A stretch of 64,000 bases of DNA from Spirochaetales bacterium (GTDB lineage Bacteria; Spirochaetota; Spirochaetia; JABEVK01). Positions within the stretch are counted from its first letter, which is position 1. The number at the start of each line of letters is the position of its first letter. Below the pieces are notes generated by a model, which was not told where the DNA came from, did no database searches, and worked only from the letters and a program-made list of their open reading frames with translations. The DNA lies in NCBI GenBank assembly GCA_947478845.1, contig CANJXC010000014.1:1-64000 (forward strand). Reading direction: 5' to 3'. A program made the position numbers and the translations under genes. Of this stretch, positions 34,870-44,113 are shown in pieces.

Positions 34870-36320
34870 GTTTAAAATCTCTTCCGGCAGAGGTTGAGGT
34901 TCCCCGCTACGACAGGATGGCCCCTGCGCGGGTTATCGTGCACATTGGCGTCGGGGGATTTCACCGCGCCCATCAGGCCACTTACCTCGACGACCTTCGG
35001 ACCTTAGGAAATAGCCCGGCTTGGAGTTTGTGCGGGGTGGCGCTGCTCAAGCAGGACCTGCGGATTTACAACGTGATGAAACAGCAGGATTGCCTTTACA
35101 CGGTGGTGCGCCGTTCCCGCCTAGGCGATAGTGCCCGGGTGGTCGGGGCCATCACGCAAATCCTCTTTGCTCCTGAAGATAGCGAAGCCGTTTTAGAAAA
35201 AATGGCCTCCCCCGAGTGCGGTATCGTCACGATGACCATCACCGAGGGCGGCTATTACTTCCATCAGGGAACAGGCGGGTTCGACCACGAGCACCCCGAC
35301 ATCGTTCATGATTTGCGTGACCCCCTGCACCCAGTGGGAGTATTCGGGTATTTGGCCGAGGCCCTCGACCGCCGCCGTCGCCGGGGACTTAGGCCCTTCA
35401 CGCTTCAGTCGTGCGACAACCTGCAGGGCAACGGGGACGTGCTCAAAACGATGTTTCTGGCCTTCGCTCAGCTTCGCGACCCGGAACTGGCGCAATGGGT
35501 GGCCGAGAAGGCTGCCTTCCCCAACAGCATGGTGGACGGCATCGTACCGGTAACCACCCAAGAACTGCGCGACCTCGTGGCCACCAAGTGGGGTATCGAA
35601 GACCAGTGGCCTGTGGTGACGGAAACCTGGCGTCAATGGGTGATCGAGGACCATTTTTGCGATGGCCGGCCCGAGTGGGAGAAGGTCGGCGCCCAGATGA
35701 CCCACGACGTTCTGCCGTATGAAAAAATGAAACTCCGCTTGCTCAACGCGGGTCACCAAGCCCTTGGCTATATTGGCCTGTTGTGCGGGCATGAGTTCGT
35801 GCACCAAACCATGGAAGATGAGCGTATCCGCACGCTGGTGCGCTCGATGATGGACCTCGAAGTGACGCCCCTCCTCTCCCCCGTTCCCGGGGTTGACCTC
35901 GAGGCTTACAAAAGCGAGTTGATTGAGCGCTTCGGCAACCCGGCTATCGGTGATCAGTTGTCACGCATTGTCACCGAAGGCTCGGCAAGGATTCCGAAGT
36001 TTGTTTTGCCTTCTATCGTGGAGGCCTTAGCCCAGGGGCGCCCCATCCACCGGCTGGCTTTCACCGTGGCGGCTTGGTTTCGGTATTTGCTGGGCCAAGA
36101 CGGGGGCAAACTCCTGCCCATCAACGACCCTTTGGCGGCGACCCTGCAGGACTTGGCCCGAAAAGGGGGAACGGATCCGCGGCCGCTTCTTTCGCGCAGC
36201 GACCTGTTTGGCAACCAATTGCCAAACTCGAAGCCGTTTGTGGACGAGGTGGAGAAGACTTTGAAAAGCTTTGCCGAAAAGGGCACCGAAGCAACCCTAA
36301 ATAGGGTTTTGGGCCTCTAG
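34860..36320 (+). CDS. mtlK: Mannitol 2-dehydrogenase (polyol-specific long-chain dehydrogenase)
   Basis: 486 residues, typical length. N-terminal cofactor region VIVHIGVGGFHRAHQATYLDD and the family catalytic triad in MKLRLLNAGHQALGY: Lys291, Asn296, His299. It oxidises D-mannitol (and often D-arabinitol or sorbitol) to fructose with NAD in the cytoplasm. The start is a TTG at 34860 or 34866 within the SDR gene; both give coupled translation. The related fructuronate/tagaturonate reductases are less likely given the transporter and SDR partners. Confidence 0.88.
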   Translation: MPLSLKSLPAEVEVPRYDRMAPARVIVHIGVGGFHRAHQATYLDDLRTLGNSPAWSLCGVALLKQDLRIYNVMKQQDCLYTVVRRSRLGDSARVVGAITQILFAPEDSEAVLEKMASPECGIVTMTITEGGYYFHQGTGGFDHEHPDIVHDLRDPLHPVGVFGYLAEALDRRRRRGLRPFTLQSCDNLQGNGDVLKTMFLAFAQLRDPELAQWVAEKAAFPNSMVDGIVPVTTQELRDLVATKWGIEDQWPVVTETWRQWVIEDHFCDGRPEWEKVGAQMTHDVLPYEKMKLRLLNAGHQALGYIGLLCGHEFVHQTMEDERIRTLVRSMMDLEVTPLLSPVPGVDLEAYKSELIERFGNPAIGDQLSRIVTEGSARIPKFVLPSIVEALAQGRPIHRLAFTVAAWFRYLLGQDGGKLLPINDPLAATLQDLARKGGTDPRPLLSRSDLFGNQLPNSKPFVDEVEKTLKSFAEKGTEATLNRVLGL

Positions 36321-36335
36321 GGCCTAGACTAAGTC

Positions 36336-37526
36336 TTACAGCCGTTCCTGCAAAACCGCAGTGAGCTCTTCGTCGGTGAGAACAACCGGGTTAGTCTTCA
36401 TGCTACCTCCGCGGCAACCGGCTACAACAGCAGCGAGTTGGGCCTCGGTGACTCCGCCTGCGGACAACCTGGGAAGCTTCCACTCTGCGCACCAGCGTTC
36501 GAGAACTTCCACGAGGGCTTGGCACGCCTTGGCGTCGTCCAAGTGGCCCTGACCCGTGAGCAAGCGGCCGGCCGTGGCATAACGGCCCAACGCGGCACTC
36601 TCGGGCTGGCGCTGGCGCAGCGCCTGGAGATTGGCCTTGGTACACGAGGCCACCAACGTGCCACAAACCTCTCCATGACCGAGCGGGAAAAAGGCCCCGA
36701 GCGGTGAGGCAAGCCCGTGGACCGCACCTAACCCGGCGTGAGCGAGTGCCACTCCCGACAGCCAGGCGGCATACAACTGGCCCCCTCGCGCTTGGGCAGC
36801 CCGGTCAGTTTGGCTGTACCAAACCGGCAAGTTTTCGCCCACGAGCCTCAGGCCAGCTTCGGCAAGGGCATCGGTAAAAGGGCTGGCTTTGGGGGAGAGG
36901 TAGGCCTCGAGCAGCTGCGTCAGCCCGTCCATCCCGTTTGCCGCAATTTGAGCCTGGGAACAACTGGCCAGCAGAAGCGGGTCGAGCACGGCCACCTCAG
37001 CCACCAGCTTCTCGTGGCGAAAAGACTTCTTAAACCCTCCAGGACCACGCTGGGAAAGCACCGCATTGCGGGTTGCCTCCGAACCGGTACCTGCGGTGGT
37101 AGGGACGGCCACAAAAGGCACTGCTGGGCCACCATACGGCAACTCGGGGCCCACGCCTTCCAGAAAGTTCTGCACAGGCTGGTTCACTCGCAGCAAACCC
37201 GCGATGGCCTTTGCCGCATCAAGGGCACTCCCACCGCCAATACCGACAACCACACCCACTCCGGCGCCCTTAAACTCGGCCACCGCCTGATCCACGAGTT
37301 GGGGCGAAGGCTCCCCGGCAACGGCAAGGCTATGAACCTCACGGGAGCTTTTTTTCAGCGAGTCCAGCAGCGCCACTCCCGAAGGGGAACCCTGAAACGA
37401 ACGGGCCCCCGTGACCAGAAGAACGGCGCCCGCATAGGGCTCGATCAGCGAGGGCACACGGCTCAAGGTTCCCTCGCCAAACACGAGGCGGGGGAGGCGG
37501 GAAACTTCAAAGGCTTTGAGGTTCAT
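36336..37526 (-). CDS. Iron-containing (group III) alcohol dehydrogenase
   Basis: 396 residues from the ATG at 37526; a GTG at 37541 is the longer option and neither has a clear ribosome site. Cofactor motif GGGSALDAAK and the metal region AHAGLGAVHGLASPLG...PLGHGEVCG are present. In GMDGLTQLLEAY the second metal-ligand position, usually His, is Gln, a variant seen in part of the family. It converges with mtlK (15-base gap) and is divergent from the aldo/keto reductase. Reduction of an aldehyde or oxidation of a short alcohol or polyol is expected. Confidence 0.88.
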   Translation of the reverse strand: MNLKAFEVSRLPRLVFGEGTLSRVPSLIEPYAGAVLLVTGARSFQGSPSGVALLDSLKKSSREVHSLAVAGEPSPQLVDQAVAEFKGAGVGVVVGIGGGSALDAAKAIAGLLRVNQPVQNFLEGVGPELPYGGPAVPFVAVPTTAGTGSEATRNAVLSQRGPGGFKKSFRHEKLVAEVAVLDPLLLASCSQAQIAANGMDGLTQLLEAYLSPKASPFTDALAEAGLRLVGENLPVWYSQTDRAAQARGGQLYAAWLSGVALAHAGLGAVHGLASPLGAFFPLGHGEVCGTLVASCTKANLQALRQRQPESAALGRYATAGRLLTGQGHLDDAKACQALVEVLERWCAEWKLPRLSAGGVTEAQLAAVVAGCRGGSMKTNPVVLTDEELTAVLQERL

Positions 37527-37581
37527 AGGCCAACATACCACAGCTCACCGACCCCGCAAACCTTGTGGTATGATGGTAACT

Positions 37582-38559
37582 ATGAAACGAACTTTGGGAC
37601 GATCGGGTATAGAAGTCAGCGCTCTTGGCATGGGCTGTTGGGCCATCGGGGGCCCTTTCTGGAGGGGTGCAAGTCCTTCAGGGTGGGGTGAAGTCGATGA
37701 TGAAGAATCCATTCGCGCCATTCATGCGGCGCTTGAACTGGGAATCACGTTCTTCGACACAGCCAACGTCTATGGTGCCGGTCACAGCGAACTCGTGCTT
37801 GGCCGCGCCTTAAAGGGAGTTCGCAACCGGGTCGTCATCGCTTCCAAGTTCAACGCCGTTTTTGACGAGCAGACCCGGCAAGTCTCGGGAAGCGACACCT
37901 CACCCCAAGGCATCCGAGACGCGTGCGAAGCATCGCTCAAGAGGCTGGGCACCGACCATCTTGAGCTCTTGCAGTTTCACGATGGGGGCTTTCCGGTGGA
38001 ACAGGCCGGACCCGTGCGGGACACCCTCGAGGCGTTGGTTCACGAAGGAAAAATTCGCAGTTACGGCTGGAGCACCGATTTGGCCGACCGAGCCAGTTTC
38101 TTCGCCCAAGGCCCGGGTTGTTCGGCCATCCAGCTTCAGCTCAACGTTTTTGAAGACAACCCAGCGGTGCTAGAGCTGTGTGAACGCGAAAACCTGGCCG
38201 CCATCAACCGGGGCCCGCTCGCCATGGGCCTTCTGACCGGCAAGTACACCTCAAACACCCAGCCGTCTGCCGACGACGTGCGTGGCGTCAACAGTCCGGC
38301 TTGGATGAAGTACTTTCAGAATGGCAAACCTAGCCCCGAGTACCTTACCAAGCTCGACGCGGTGCGACAGGTGCTCACCAGCGGTGGCCGTACCCTTTCG
38401 CAGGGCGCCCTGGCGTGGCTTTGGGCCCGTTCGCCAACCACCCTCCCCATCCCCGGCTTCCGAACCGTTGCTCAGGTAACCGAGAACTGCGGCGCCCTAA
38501 AACTTGGTCCCCTCACCTCGGCACAGATGGCCGAAATCGGTGGCCTTCTCGCGACCTAG
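37582..38559 (+). CDS. Aldo/keto reductase
   Basis: 325 residues from the ATG at 37582 (MKRTLGRSGIEVSALGMG); two earlier ATG codons at 37570 and 37573 are possible. The catalytic Asp-Tyr pair lies in FFDTANVYGAGHSE, Lys in VIASKF, and the NADPH-binding end PIPGFRTVAQVTEN is intact. The family reduces aldehydes and ketoses. It shares a 55-base divergent promoter region with the iron alcohol dehydrogenase and overlaps the TIM-barrel isomerase by four bases at its 3' end. Confidence 0.9.
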   Translation: MKRTLGRSGIEVSALGMGCWAIGGPFWRGASPSGWGEVDDEESIRAIHAALELGITFFDTANVYGAGHSELVLGRALKGVRNRVVIASKFNAVFDEQTRQVSGSDTSPQGIRDACEASLKRLGTDHLELLQFHDGGFPVEQAGPVRDTLEALVHEGKIRSYGWSTDLADRASFFAQGPGCSAIQLQLNVFEDNPAVLELCERENLAAINRGPLAMGLLTGKYTSNTQPSADDVRGVNSPAWMKYFQNGKPSPEYLTKLDAVRQVLTSGGRTLSQGALAWLWARSPTTLPIPGFRTVAQVTENCGALKLGPLTSAQMAEIGGLLAT

Positions 38560-39392
38560 AGTCCAGCGCCGGCGAAAACCTTGTCGAAACCCCTGCGGGA
38601 GCGCTCGAGCAGCGACTCTGCGCTATCCACAACAGGCCGCGGACTAAGCACCTCCTGAGCCACGATACCTTGGTAACCAAGGGTTTTAAGGGCGCGAAGA
38701 AAGCCCTCTAAGTCGATGTGACCCTCTCCCGGATAAAGCCTGTCGTTGTCGTCGATGGTTTCTATGTTTCCTTTGCGGGCATCGCCCAAGTGGGCATGAA
38801 CGATTTGTTCGGGCCTCAACTTCAAGAGCTCCGAGGCCGCGTGGCCGGCGACATGGCAATGGAAGGAATCTACCAGCAGCCCCACGTTGGGCCGGTCAAT
38901 CGCCGCTATAAGTTCAAGAGTTTGGTGCAGGTTCCAGAGCAACGGGTGCTTCCACTTGATGCGAAGGTCCATGGGGCCGATGAACTCCAGCGCCAGAGGT
39001 AGCCTAAACGCCTCGAGAACCTGCGCGCACAACCGCAGACGTCGCACGGTTCTGGCCATGAAAAGTGCGGGGTTCTCATCCACCGAAGGCAATAGATCGG
39101 TCCAGAGGCACCGTGCTCCCAACTGCGAAAGGAGCTCAGCGCTCGAAGCGAGTTTGGTGACACCCTGAAGGAATTGCTCTTCGGTGGTTTGCCACCCCAC
39201 GGGCAGGAGCACGGCTCCCAACAGCAGGTCGTGACTTCTAAATAGTTCCTTGGTACCGGCAACCCCATGGCGTTCCACCAAGCCCATCGGATCAAGGTCA
39301 ACCGACCGGAAGCCGTAGCGGTGGGCTAAGCTCAGAAAGTTTTCGTCGGTGCCCACGTCACCGAGTCCCGTACGGGTCAGGCCTTGAATCAT
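38556..39392 (-). CDS. Sugar phosphate isomerase/epimerase (AP endonuclease family 2 TIM barrel)
   Basis: 278 residues. Metal-site segments of the xylose-isomerase-like family are visible: LALEFIGPMDLR (Glu), LLVDSFHCHVAG (Asp and His), VHAHLGDARKG (His) and AQEVLSP (Glu). GGAGGAACACC precedes the ATG. Members act as ketose epimerases, inosose dehydratases or lyases on 3-keto-glycosides. It is convergent with the aldo/keto reductase and divergent from the metal-binding lipoprotein. Confidence 0.85.
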   Translation of the reverse strand: MIQGLTRTGLGDVGTDENFLSLAHRYGFRSVDLDPMGLVERHGVAGTKELFRSHDLLLGAVLLPVGWQTTEEQFLQGVTKLASSAELLSQLGARCLWTDLLPSVDENPALFMARTVRRLRLCAQVLEAFRLPLALEFIGPMDLRIKWKHPLLWNLHQTLELIAAIDRPNVGLLVDSFHCHVAGHAASELLKLRPEQIVHAHLGDARKGNIETIDDNDRLYPGEGHIDLEGFLRALKTLGYQGIVAQEVLSPRPVVDSAESLLERSRRGFDKVFAGAGL

Positions 39393-39520
39393 GGTGTTCC
39401 TCCAGAGGGACTATTCTACACCAACAATGGCTTAGTGCCCCTGGAGGGGCTACGCCAAACTTCGGGTTCCTGACCGTGCTATTGTTGATGACGTGGTTCG
39501 AAAAAAAGGCAGAAGATTTC

Positions 39521-40444
39521 ATGAAACCGATTCTTGTTTTTCTAGGAGCTCTTATGGCTTCTCTGAGCCTCTTGCTCGCCGGTTGCGCCCCTCACTCTCA
39601 GCCTGCTGGAGGAAAGCGAACCATCGTCGTCACTTACTCGATTGTGGGCAGCTTGGTCAAAGACTTGGCCGAGGAACAGTTTGACGTCGTGACGTCGATG
39701 CCCAACGGACTGGACCCCCACGAGTGGGAACCCTCGGCCAAGGACATCGAGACCTTGAACCACGCGGCCTTGATTGTGCGTAATGGTTTGGGGCTGGAAG
39801 GCGGAATGGAGAAAGCGCTGGCACAGGCCGAGGCAGCGCAGGTGCCCATGTTTACGGCCTCTCAACACATCACGGTACGAACCGTCAAAGCCGGACAAGG
39901 CCTGCCCACTACCGACCCTGACCAGGCCGTCGGTGCCAAGGACCCTCACCTGTGGTTGGACCCGCAGCGGATGAAAGCCATTGTTTTGGCGCTGGCCGCC
40001 GAGCTGAAGTCGCGGTTTGGCACCGACCTCGAATCGAAGGCCAACGACCTAGCTAACCGACTCGATGCGCTCGACGCCAAAATCAAAGCCGAGATGGCCC
40101 TACTTCCCGAGGCAAAAAGGCTCTTGGTGACGGGCCACGAATCGCTGGGATACTTTGCCGAAGCCTTCGGGTTTACCTTGGTGGGGGCCATAATTCCGAG
40201 TCTGAACGACCAAGCTGAGGTATCGGCCGCCGACCTGGCAGCCCTAAAACAGGCGATTGGCGCCAGAAAAGTGGCCGTTATTTTCACCGAACGGGGCACA
40301 CCGGTGCGGGTCACGGCGGCGCTGGGCATGGAAGTCGGGCTCAAGGTGGTCGAAATCACCACCCACGCTCTGGGGCCCGATGGGTCGTATTTTACCTTTC
40401 TCGAAACCTTATCGCAGACCCTCCTGGGGGCCCTGCAAAACTAG
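39521..40444 (+). CDS. Metal ABC transporter substrate-binding lipoprotein (ZnuA/TroA family)
   Basis: 307 residues from the ATG at 39521; the longer frame from 39476 has a charged, non-signal-like start. The lipobox LLLAGC places the lipidated Cys at 22. Metal-ligand segments follow family A-1: GLDPHEWEPSAKDI, KDPHLWLDP and TGHESLGYFAEAFG, each with a histidine. The His-rich loop of many zinc binders is absent, so manganese or zinc are both possible. No permease or ATPase gene is adjacent; the transporter must lie elsewhere. It converges with the hexokinase gene 18 bases away. Confidence 0.88.
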   Translation: MKPILVFLGALMASLSLLLAGCAPHSQPAGGKRTIVVTYSIVGSLVKDLAEEQFDVVTSMPNGLDPHEWEPSAKDIETLNHAALIVRNGLGLEGGMEKALAQAEAAQVPMFTASQHITVRTVKAGQGLPTTDPDQAVGAKDPHLWLDPQRMKAIVLALAAELKSRFGTDLESKANDLANRLDALDAKIKAEMALLPEAKRLLVTGHESLGYFAEAFGFTLVGAIIPSLNDQAEVSAADLAALKQAIGARKVAVIFTERGTPVRVTAALGMEVGLKVVEITTHALGPDGSYFTFLETLSQTLLGALQN

Positions 40445-40462
40445 CCACTTCTCAGGGCCAGG

Positions 40463-41629
40463 TTACCAACGGGACGCAGCGGCGCTCCCCCAAAACGGAG
40501 CCTGAGGAATCTGCTGAAGGCTGTAGTGGCGCTGGTGGCTACCTTGGAGCAAACCCTTCAGGTGGGTTTCGAAACGTCCTTTTAGGCCGGGGAGCTTCCA
40601 GAACGTGCTCCCTTCGGCAATGATTCCTACAGGTCGATCGCTTTGGTGTCCACCTCCAGTTCGCCAGAGCACCGCGGCTGTCGCTGCAGCCAACAGGGCA
40701 GCACCCCGGTCTACCACCGCTTCGACAACGATACGAACCCGATCACCCTCGGCTCGCCCTAGCGGATCAGCCAAATCGGCTGTAGTCCATTTTTCCGTTT
40801 GGCCGAGCGCCTGTTCCACCGCCAGCGAGCACAGTGGCCCTAGATACGCCCCCGAAATCGTTTTTTCCAGCCAATACGCGTCCGGGTCTTGGGTCAGGTT
40901 GGCGAAGGCTTGGTCGAGAGAGCCCCGGGGAAAAAGGCGGAAGGCACCCCACTCGGTGTTGTACACTTCACCCTGCCGGCTAGGTTCGGGGTAACAACCG
41001 TTGGTCCCGGTGCCAAGGATAAGCCCGATACCTGAAGACCAGTGGTCACTCTCGACAACGGCCTCTGCGGCCAAAAGGGTGGCAACTGTGTCGTTCAATA
41101 CCACGAGCGCACCGGGCCGTGGGGAGGACTTTCGAGCCAGCGCCAGCTTGAGCTCGTGCCCCACCAATTGGCCCACCACCTCGGGGGCTTGAATCTCCTT
41201 GCTAAACTGAACCAATCTCCCGTCCTTGTCCGATTGAATGTCGGTGGGGAAGGAAAAACAAAAGCCGATGGGAAGTGCTTCTTCCATCACCTCGCCGAGG
41301 GCCGCCGCCATAGCGTCGAAGAAGGCTTGCTTGCTCACCAAGCCCTGCGTCCCGGGCATGGGCACCTCAACCTGCTTCTCCACCTCTCGGGACCCAGATT
41401 CCCAACGTACCCTGGCGGCGCGAAACCGCGTACCGCCCGCATCGAGCACAATGACTCGGCCCACCGCTCGACCCGATCGACCCGGTTTCCAAGGCAAGCA
41501 ACTAGGGTTCATGGCCAGTGAGGAGCTTTTCCCAGCGAGTCCGCGCTCTAGTTCGTCTGCGAAGGCCTCGGCCACTTCGCGCACAGCAGCAGGCGACAAG
41601 ACAAGCCCGGCGTCGTGAAGGTACTTCAA
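40463..41629 (-). CDS. Eukaryotic-type hexokinase
   Basis: 388 residues of the hexokinase_1/2 fold, not the ROK or Glk type: phosphate loop VLDAGGTRFRAARV, catalytic Asp in VVLNDTVATLLAAEA and the adenosine/phosphate loop IGLILGTGTNGCY. Treponemes have such a single-domain hexokinase. It phosphorylates glucose, fructose or mannose at O6 with ATP. The TTG start overlaps the deoC stop (TTGA) after GGGAG, so the two are coupled. It lies at the end of the fructan-type glycosidase region and would phosphorylate the hexoses that these enzymes release. Confidence 0.88.
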   Translation of the reverse strand: MKYLHDAGLVLSPAAVREVAEAFADELERGLAGKSSSLAMNPSCLPWKPGRSGRAVGRVIVLDAGGTRFRAARVRWESGSREVEKQVEVPMPGTQGLVSKQAFFDAMAAALGEVMEEALPIGFCFSFPTDIQSDKDGRLVQFSKEIQAPEVVGQLVGHELKLALARKSSPRPGALVVLNDTVATLLAAEAVVESDHWSSGIGLILGTGTNGCYPEPSRQGEVYNTEWGAFRLFPRGSLDQAFANLTQDPDAYWLEKTISGAYLGPLCSLAVEQALGQTEKWTTADLADPLGRAEGDRVRIVVEAVVDRGAALLAAATAAVLWRTGGGHQSDRPVGIIAEGSTFWKLPGLKGRFETHLKGLLQGSHQRHYSLQQIPQAPFWGSAAASRW

Positions 41630-42387
41630 TATCCGCTCCCAAGCCGGGGCTCCGCCGACACCAAGGTGTTGAGCTCTACACCCTCGGCCAGTAATTTCTT
41701 CGCTTCGTCGAGCATCACCGCCGTTGCCGTGGCCCCCACCCGAGTAACACCCAACGAGCGCACCGTGACGAGGTCTTTAAGGGTTCGCACCCCTCCGGCG
41801 GCTTTCACCTGCACCAACTGCGGGGCCACCTTTCGCATCAATTTGAGGTGCTCGATGGTGGCCCCCTTGTAGTTGTACTGGCCGTCGGGCTGTTTAACGA
41901 ACCCGTAGCCGGTGGAGGTCTTCACAAACGCAACCCCGACGTTGCTGCAGATTTCTGTCAACCGGGTGATGGCCTCGAGCCCTAGAAAATCGTTTTCAAA
42001 GATCACCTTCACCAGAGCACCCCGGGCAAGGCTGACCAGTTGCACCGCCTCAATTTCGCGTTGCACAGCCTTCCATTCGCCACCGAGCACCTGACCGATG
42101 TTCACCACCATATCGATTTCGGTGGCACCGAGGGCACAGGCTTCGAGGGTTTCGGCAACCTTGATGCCTGTGGTTGCACTTCCATGAGGGAACCCTATGA
42201 CGGTTCCCACCGCCACTCCCGAACCAGCAAGCAAGCGAAGAGCCAAGGGCACGGCGTAAGGCTTGATGCACACCGAGGCCACTTGGTAGCTCGCCGCCAG
42301 ACGGCACCCGTCGGTGAGGTCCTTTTCTGTCATCGTTGGATGCAGAAGAGAATGATCAATCATCTTCGCTAAATCGGAAACGGTCAT
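41626..42387 (-). CDS. deoC: Deoxyribose-phosphate aldolase
   Basis: 253 residues from the ATG at 42387 (GAGGTG upstream). The Schiff-base lysine is Lys156 in FVKTSTGYG, the proton-relay Lys195 is in VQVKAAGGVR, and Asp92 in EIDMVVNIG completes the site. It cleaves 2-deoxyribose 5-phosphate to glyceraldehyde 3-phosphate and acetaldehyde. No other nucleoside catabolic gene is adjacent; instead it is coupled to hexokinase, which is unusual. Upstream are 160 bases without a gene, after the GH32 stop. Confidence 0.93.
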   Translation of the reverse strand: MTVSDLAKMIDHSLLHPTMTEKDLTDGCRLAASYQVASVCIKPYAVPLALRLLAGSGVAVGTVIGFPHGSATTGIKVAETLEACALGATEIDMVVNIGQVLGGEWKAVQREIEAVQLVSLARGALVKVIFENDFLGLEAITRLTEICSNVGVAFVKTSTGYGFVKQPDGQYNYKGATIEHLKLMRKVAPQLVQVKAAGGVRTLKDLVTVRSLGVTRVGATATAVMLDEAKKLLAEGVELNTLVSAEPRLGSGY

Positions 42388-42547
42388 AAAACACCTCAAT
42401 CGTTCAGTTGGATGCCTGTGGGCATAGCTACGGTAATTCCAGCGAGGCTCACCGTCAAGGTGTTTTGGGGCTCCTTGCGGGTTCCGATGAAGGGCGCAAC
42501 AGAGGCATTTAGCGCATTAGGCAAGGAAAGGCGAAGTTATTGTCAAA

Positions 42548-44101
42548 TCACCAGGCGTTTGTCGGAGCGAGCTTCCACACGCTCATTTCGTGAAACGTCG
42601 ACTCCCCACCTTCTGAGAAGAGGGCAACCAGGTCGCTTTCTGAGAAGCTGGGATAGACCCGCTGCGACAAGCACTTAGAATTGTTGACGAAGACTTCGAT
42701 AACGGAAGCATCGAGAAAGATCCGTAGATCGATTCGTTTGCCCTCCCGAAGGCTCATCCTTAGCCTTTGAACATAACATTCTCCGGTTTGCCTCGTCGGT
42801 TCTTCGGGAACTGGTAGCCAGGCGTTATCCTGAATCTCTTTGACGATCGAGGCTCGGCGGGCCTCGATAGCCTCCCTCGGACAATTCAGACCATCGACGA
42901 GTTTCACGGGGGCAAACAAGTCCTTGCGCAGGCTTGCGCGGGAAGTGTCTACTACGACTTCTTGGGTTTCAAAGTCATAGTAAACCAACGTTTCTTCTTT
43001 TCCCGATTCGTGGAGACACAGAACCACACCGGCCTTTGTAAGGTCGTTCGAAGAAACCGACAAAACCACCTCGAGTTGTCTGCCACGTAGCGAAAGCCTT
43101 TCTCGCCCCTTGAGGTTGGTGGTTCCCACCACAAGAACTTGCGCCCTCAGTTGCTTGAGTTCCTCGACCGGACTTACATCGACTAGCCCGTCGATACCTA
43201 GCTTCAGTACTCTTGGCAGGCTCAAGACTCCCGAGAACTCTTCCTCTTCCAACGATTCGAGCTGCCTTGCTTCGGTGATCCATCCCCATAGAATGCGTCG
43301 GTCTCCCGGGCCTAGGAGGGATTCGTTGGCGAAAAACTGACCCCCATATTGGTTCATACGCTCATGTTTTTCGGGAGTGAATACTCCGTCTTCATAACGA
43401 CCCACGTAGTACTGAACACCCCGGGTGTGGGAGATAAACATGAAGATGTGTTTGTCGCCTAACGCAAAGAAATCGGGGCAGGAGTAGTCCTCGTACCCCT
43501 GGTTGAGCCTTTGGCCCCGCTCCACAAAAGGGCCCTGATAGGTCCAAGTTGTGAGGTCCTTTGAGACGAACATCGCGGGCTCAGGGCCACCAAAAATTGC
43601 CCTATAGAGGCCTTTTTCCTGCCAGGCGTGGGGGTCCCAAGAAGTAAAGAGGTGATACTCCTTGTCGCTTGGGAGAGGTATTTTCACGATAGGATTAGCG
43701 GGCATCTTCGTCCAAGTGTTCAAAGATGCGTCATCCGCGATCGCAACACAATTCCCGGCATTGACTCCGTGATACATGAGAAGCGGTGTGCCGTCTTCCA
43801 TCAAAGTGAATGCACTTCCACTGAAGATGCCTTCTTCTGGACTCTGATCATCCGGCGACAACGCCGTTGGGTGCTGAATCCAGTGCAACAGATCGTGACT
43901 CGAGATGTGACCCCACTTATGAATGCCCTCGTCTTGAAAAATGTAAAACAGATGGTAACGACCCTTGTAGTAGATCGCCCCATTGGGGTCGAAGGGAATC
44001 GAACTGCCCTCCGGCGATACGACATGGTACTTGGGTCGATACTGATTGGCCAGAAGCTTTGCGCGCAGACGGCGTACCGCGCCGATGTCTTTTCCCTGCA
44101 T
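42548..44101 (-). CDS. Intracellular beta-fructofuranosidase, glycoside hydrolase family 32
   Basis: 517 residues, no signal peptide. The five-blade propeller motifs are present: nucleophile Asp38 in FDPNGAIYYKGRYHLFY, FSGSAF (93-98), and the transition-state stabiliser Asp156 in WDPHAW. The acid/base motif, usually ECPD, reads YEDYSCPDFF (203-212): the residue before Cys is Ser207, while Glu204 is three positions earlier. A C-terminal beta-sandwich follows (about 340-517), ending in the FVNNSKCLSQRVYP segment. It hydrolyses fructosyl bonds in sucrose, inulo- or levano-oligosaccharides. It follows the GH172 gene by 12 bases. Confidence 0.9.
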   Translation of the reverse strand: MQGKDIGAVRRLRAKLLANQYRPKYHVVSPEGSSIPFDPNGAIYYKGRYHLFYIFQDEGIHKWGHISSHDLLHWIQHPTALSPDDQSPEEGIFSGSAFTLMEDGTPLLMYHGVNAGNCVAIADDASLNTWTKMPANPIVKIPLPSDKEYHLFTSWDPHAWQEKGLYRAIFGGPEPAMFVSKDLTTWTYQGPFVERGQRLNQGYEDYSCPDFFALGDKHIFMFISHTRGVQYYVGRYEDGVFTPEKHERMNQYGGQFFANESLLGPGDRRILWGWITEARQLESLEEEEFSGVLSLPRVLKLGIDGLVDVSPVEELKQLRAQVLVVGTTNLKGRERLSLRGRQLEVVLSVSSNDLTKAGVVLCLHESGKEETLVYYDFETQEVVVDTSRASLRKDLFAPVKLVDGLNCPREAIEARRASIVKEIQDNAWLPVPEEPTRQTGECYVQRLRMSLREGKRIDLRIFLDASVIEVFVNNSKCLSQRVYPSFSESDLVALFSEGGESTFHEMSVWKLAPTNAW

Positions 44102-44113
44102 AGAAGCCAGCGC

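Noticed and set aside
36738-37691. 317-codon open frame on the plus strand
   Set aside because: Lies opposite the iron alcohol dehydrogenase and runs into the aldo/keto reductase in another frame; no recognisable features.
42388-42547. 44-codon minus-strand frame (ends MPTGIQLND) between GH32 and deoC
   Set aside because: It looks vaguely protein-like, but has no start codon with a ribosome site and no family that I can name; could be a fragment, not annotated.
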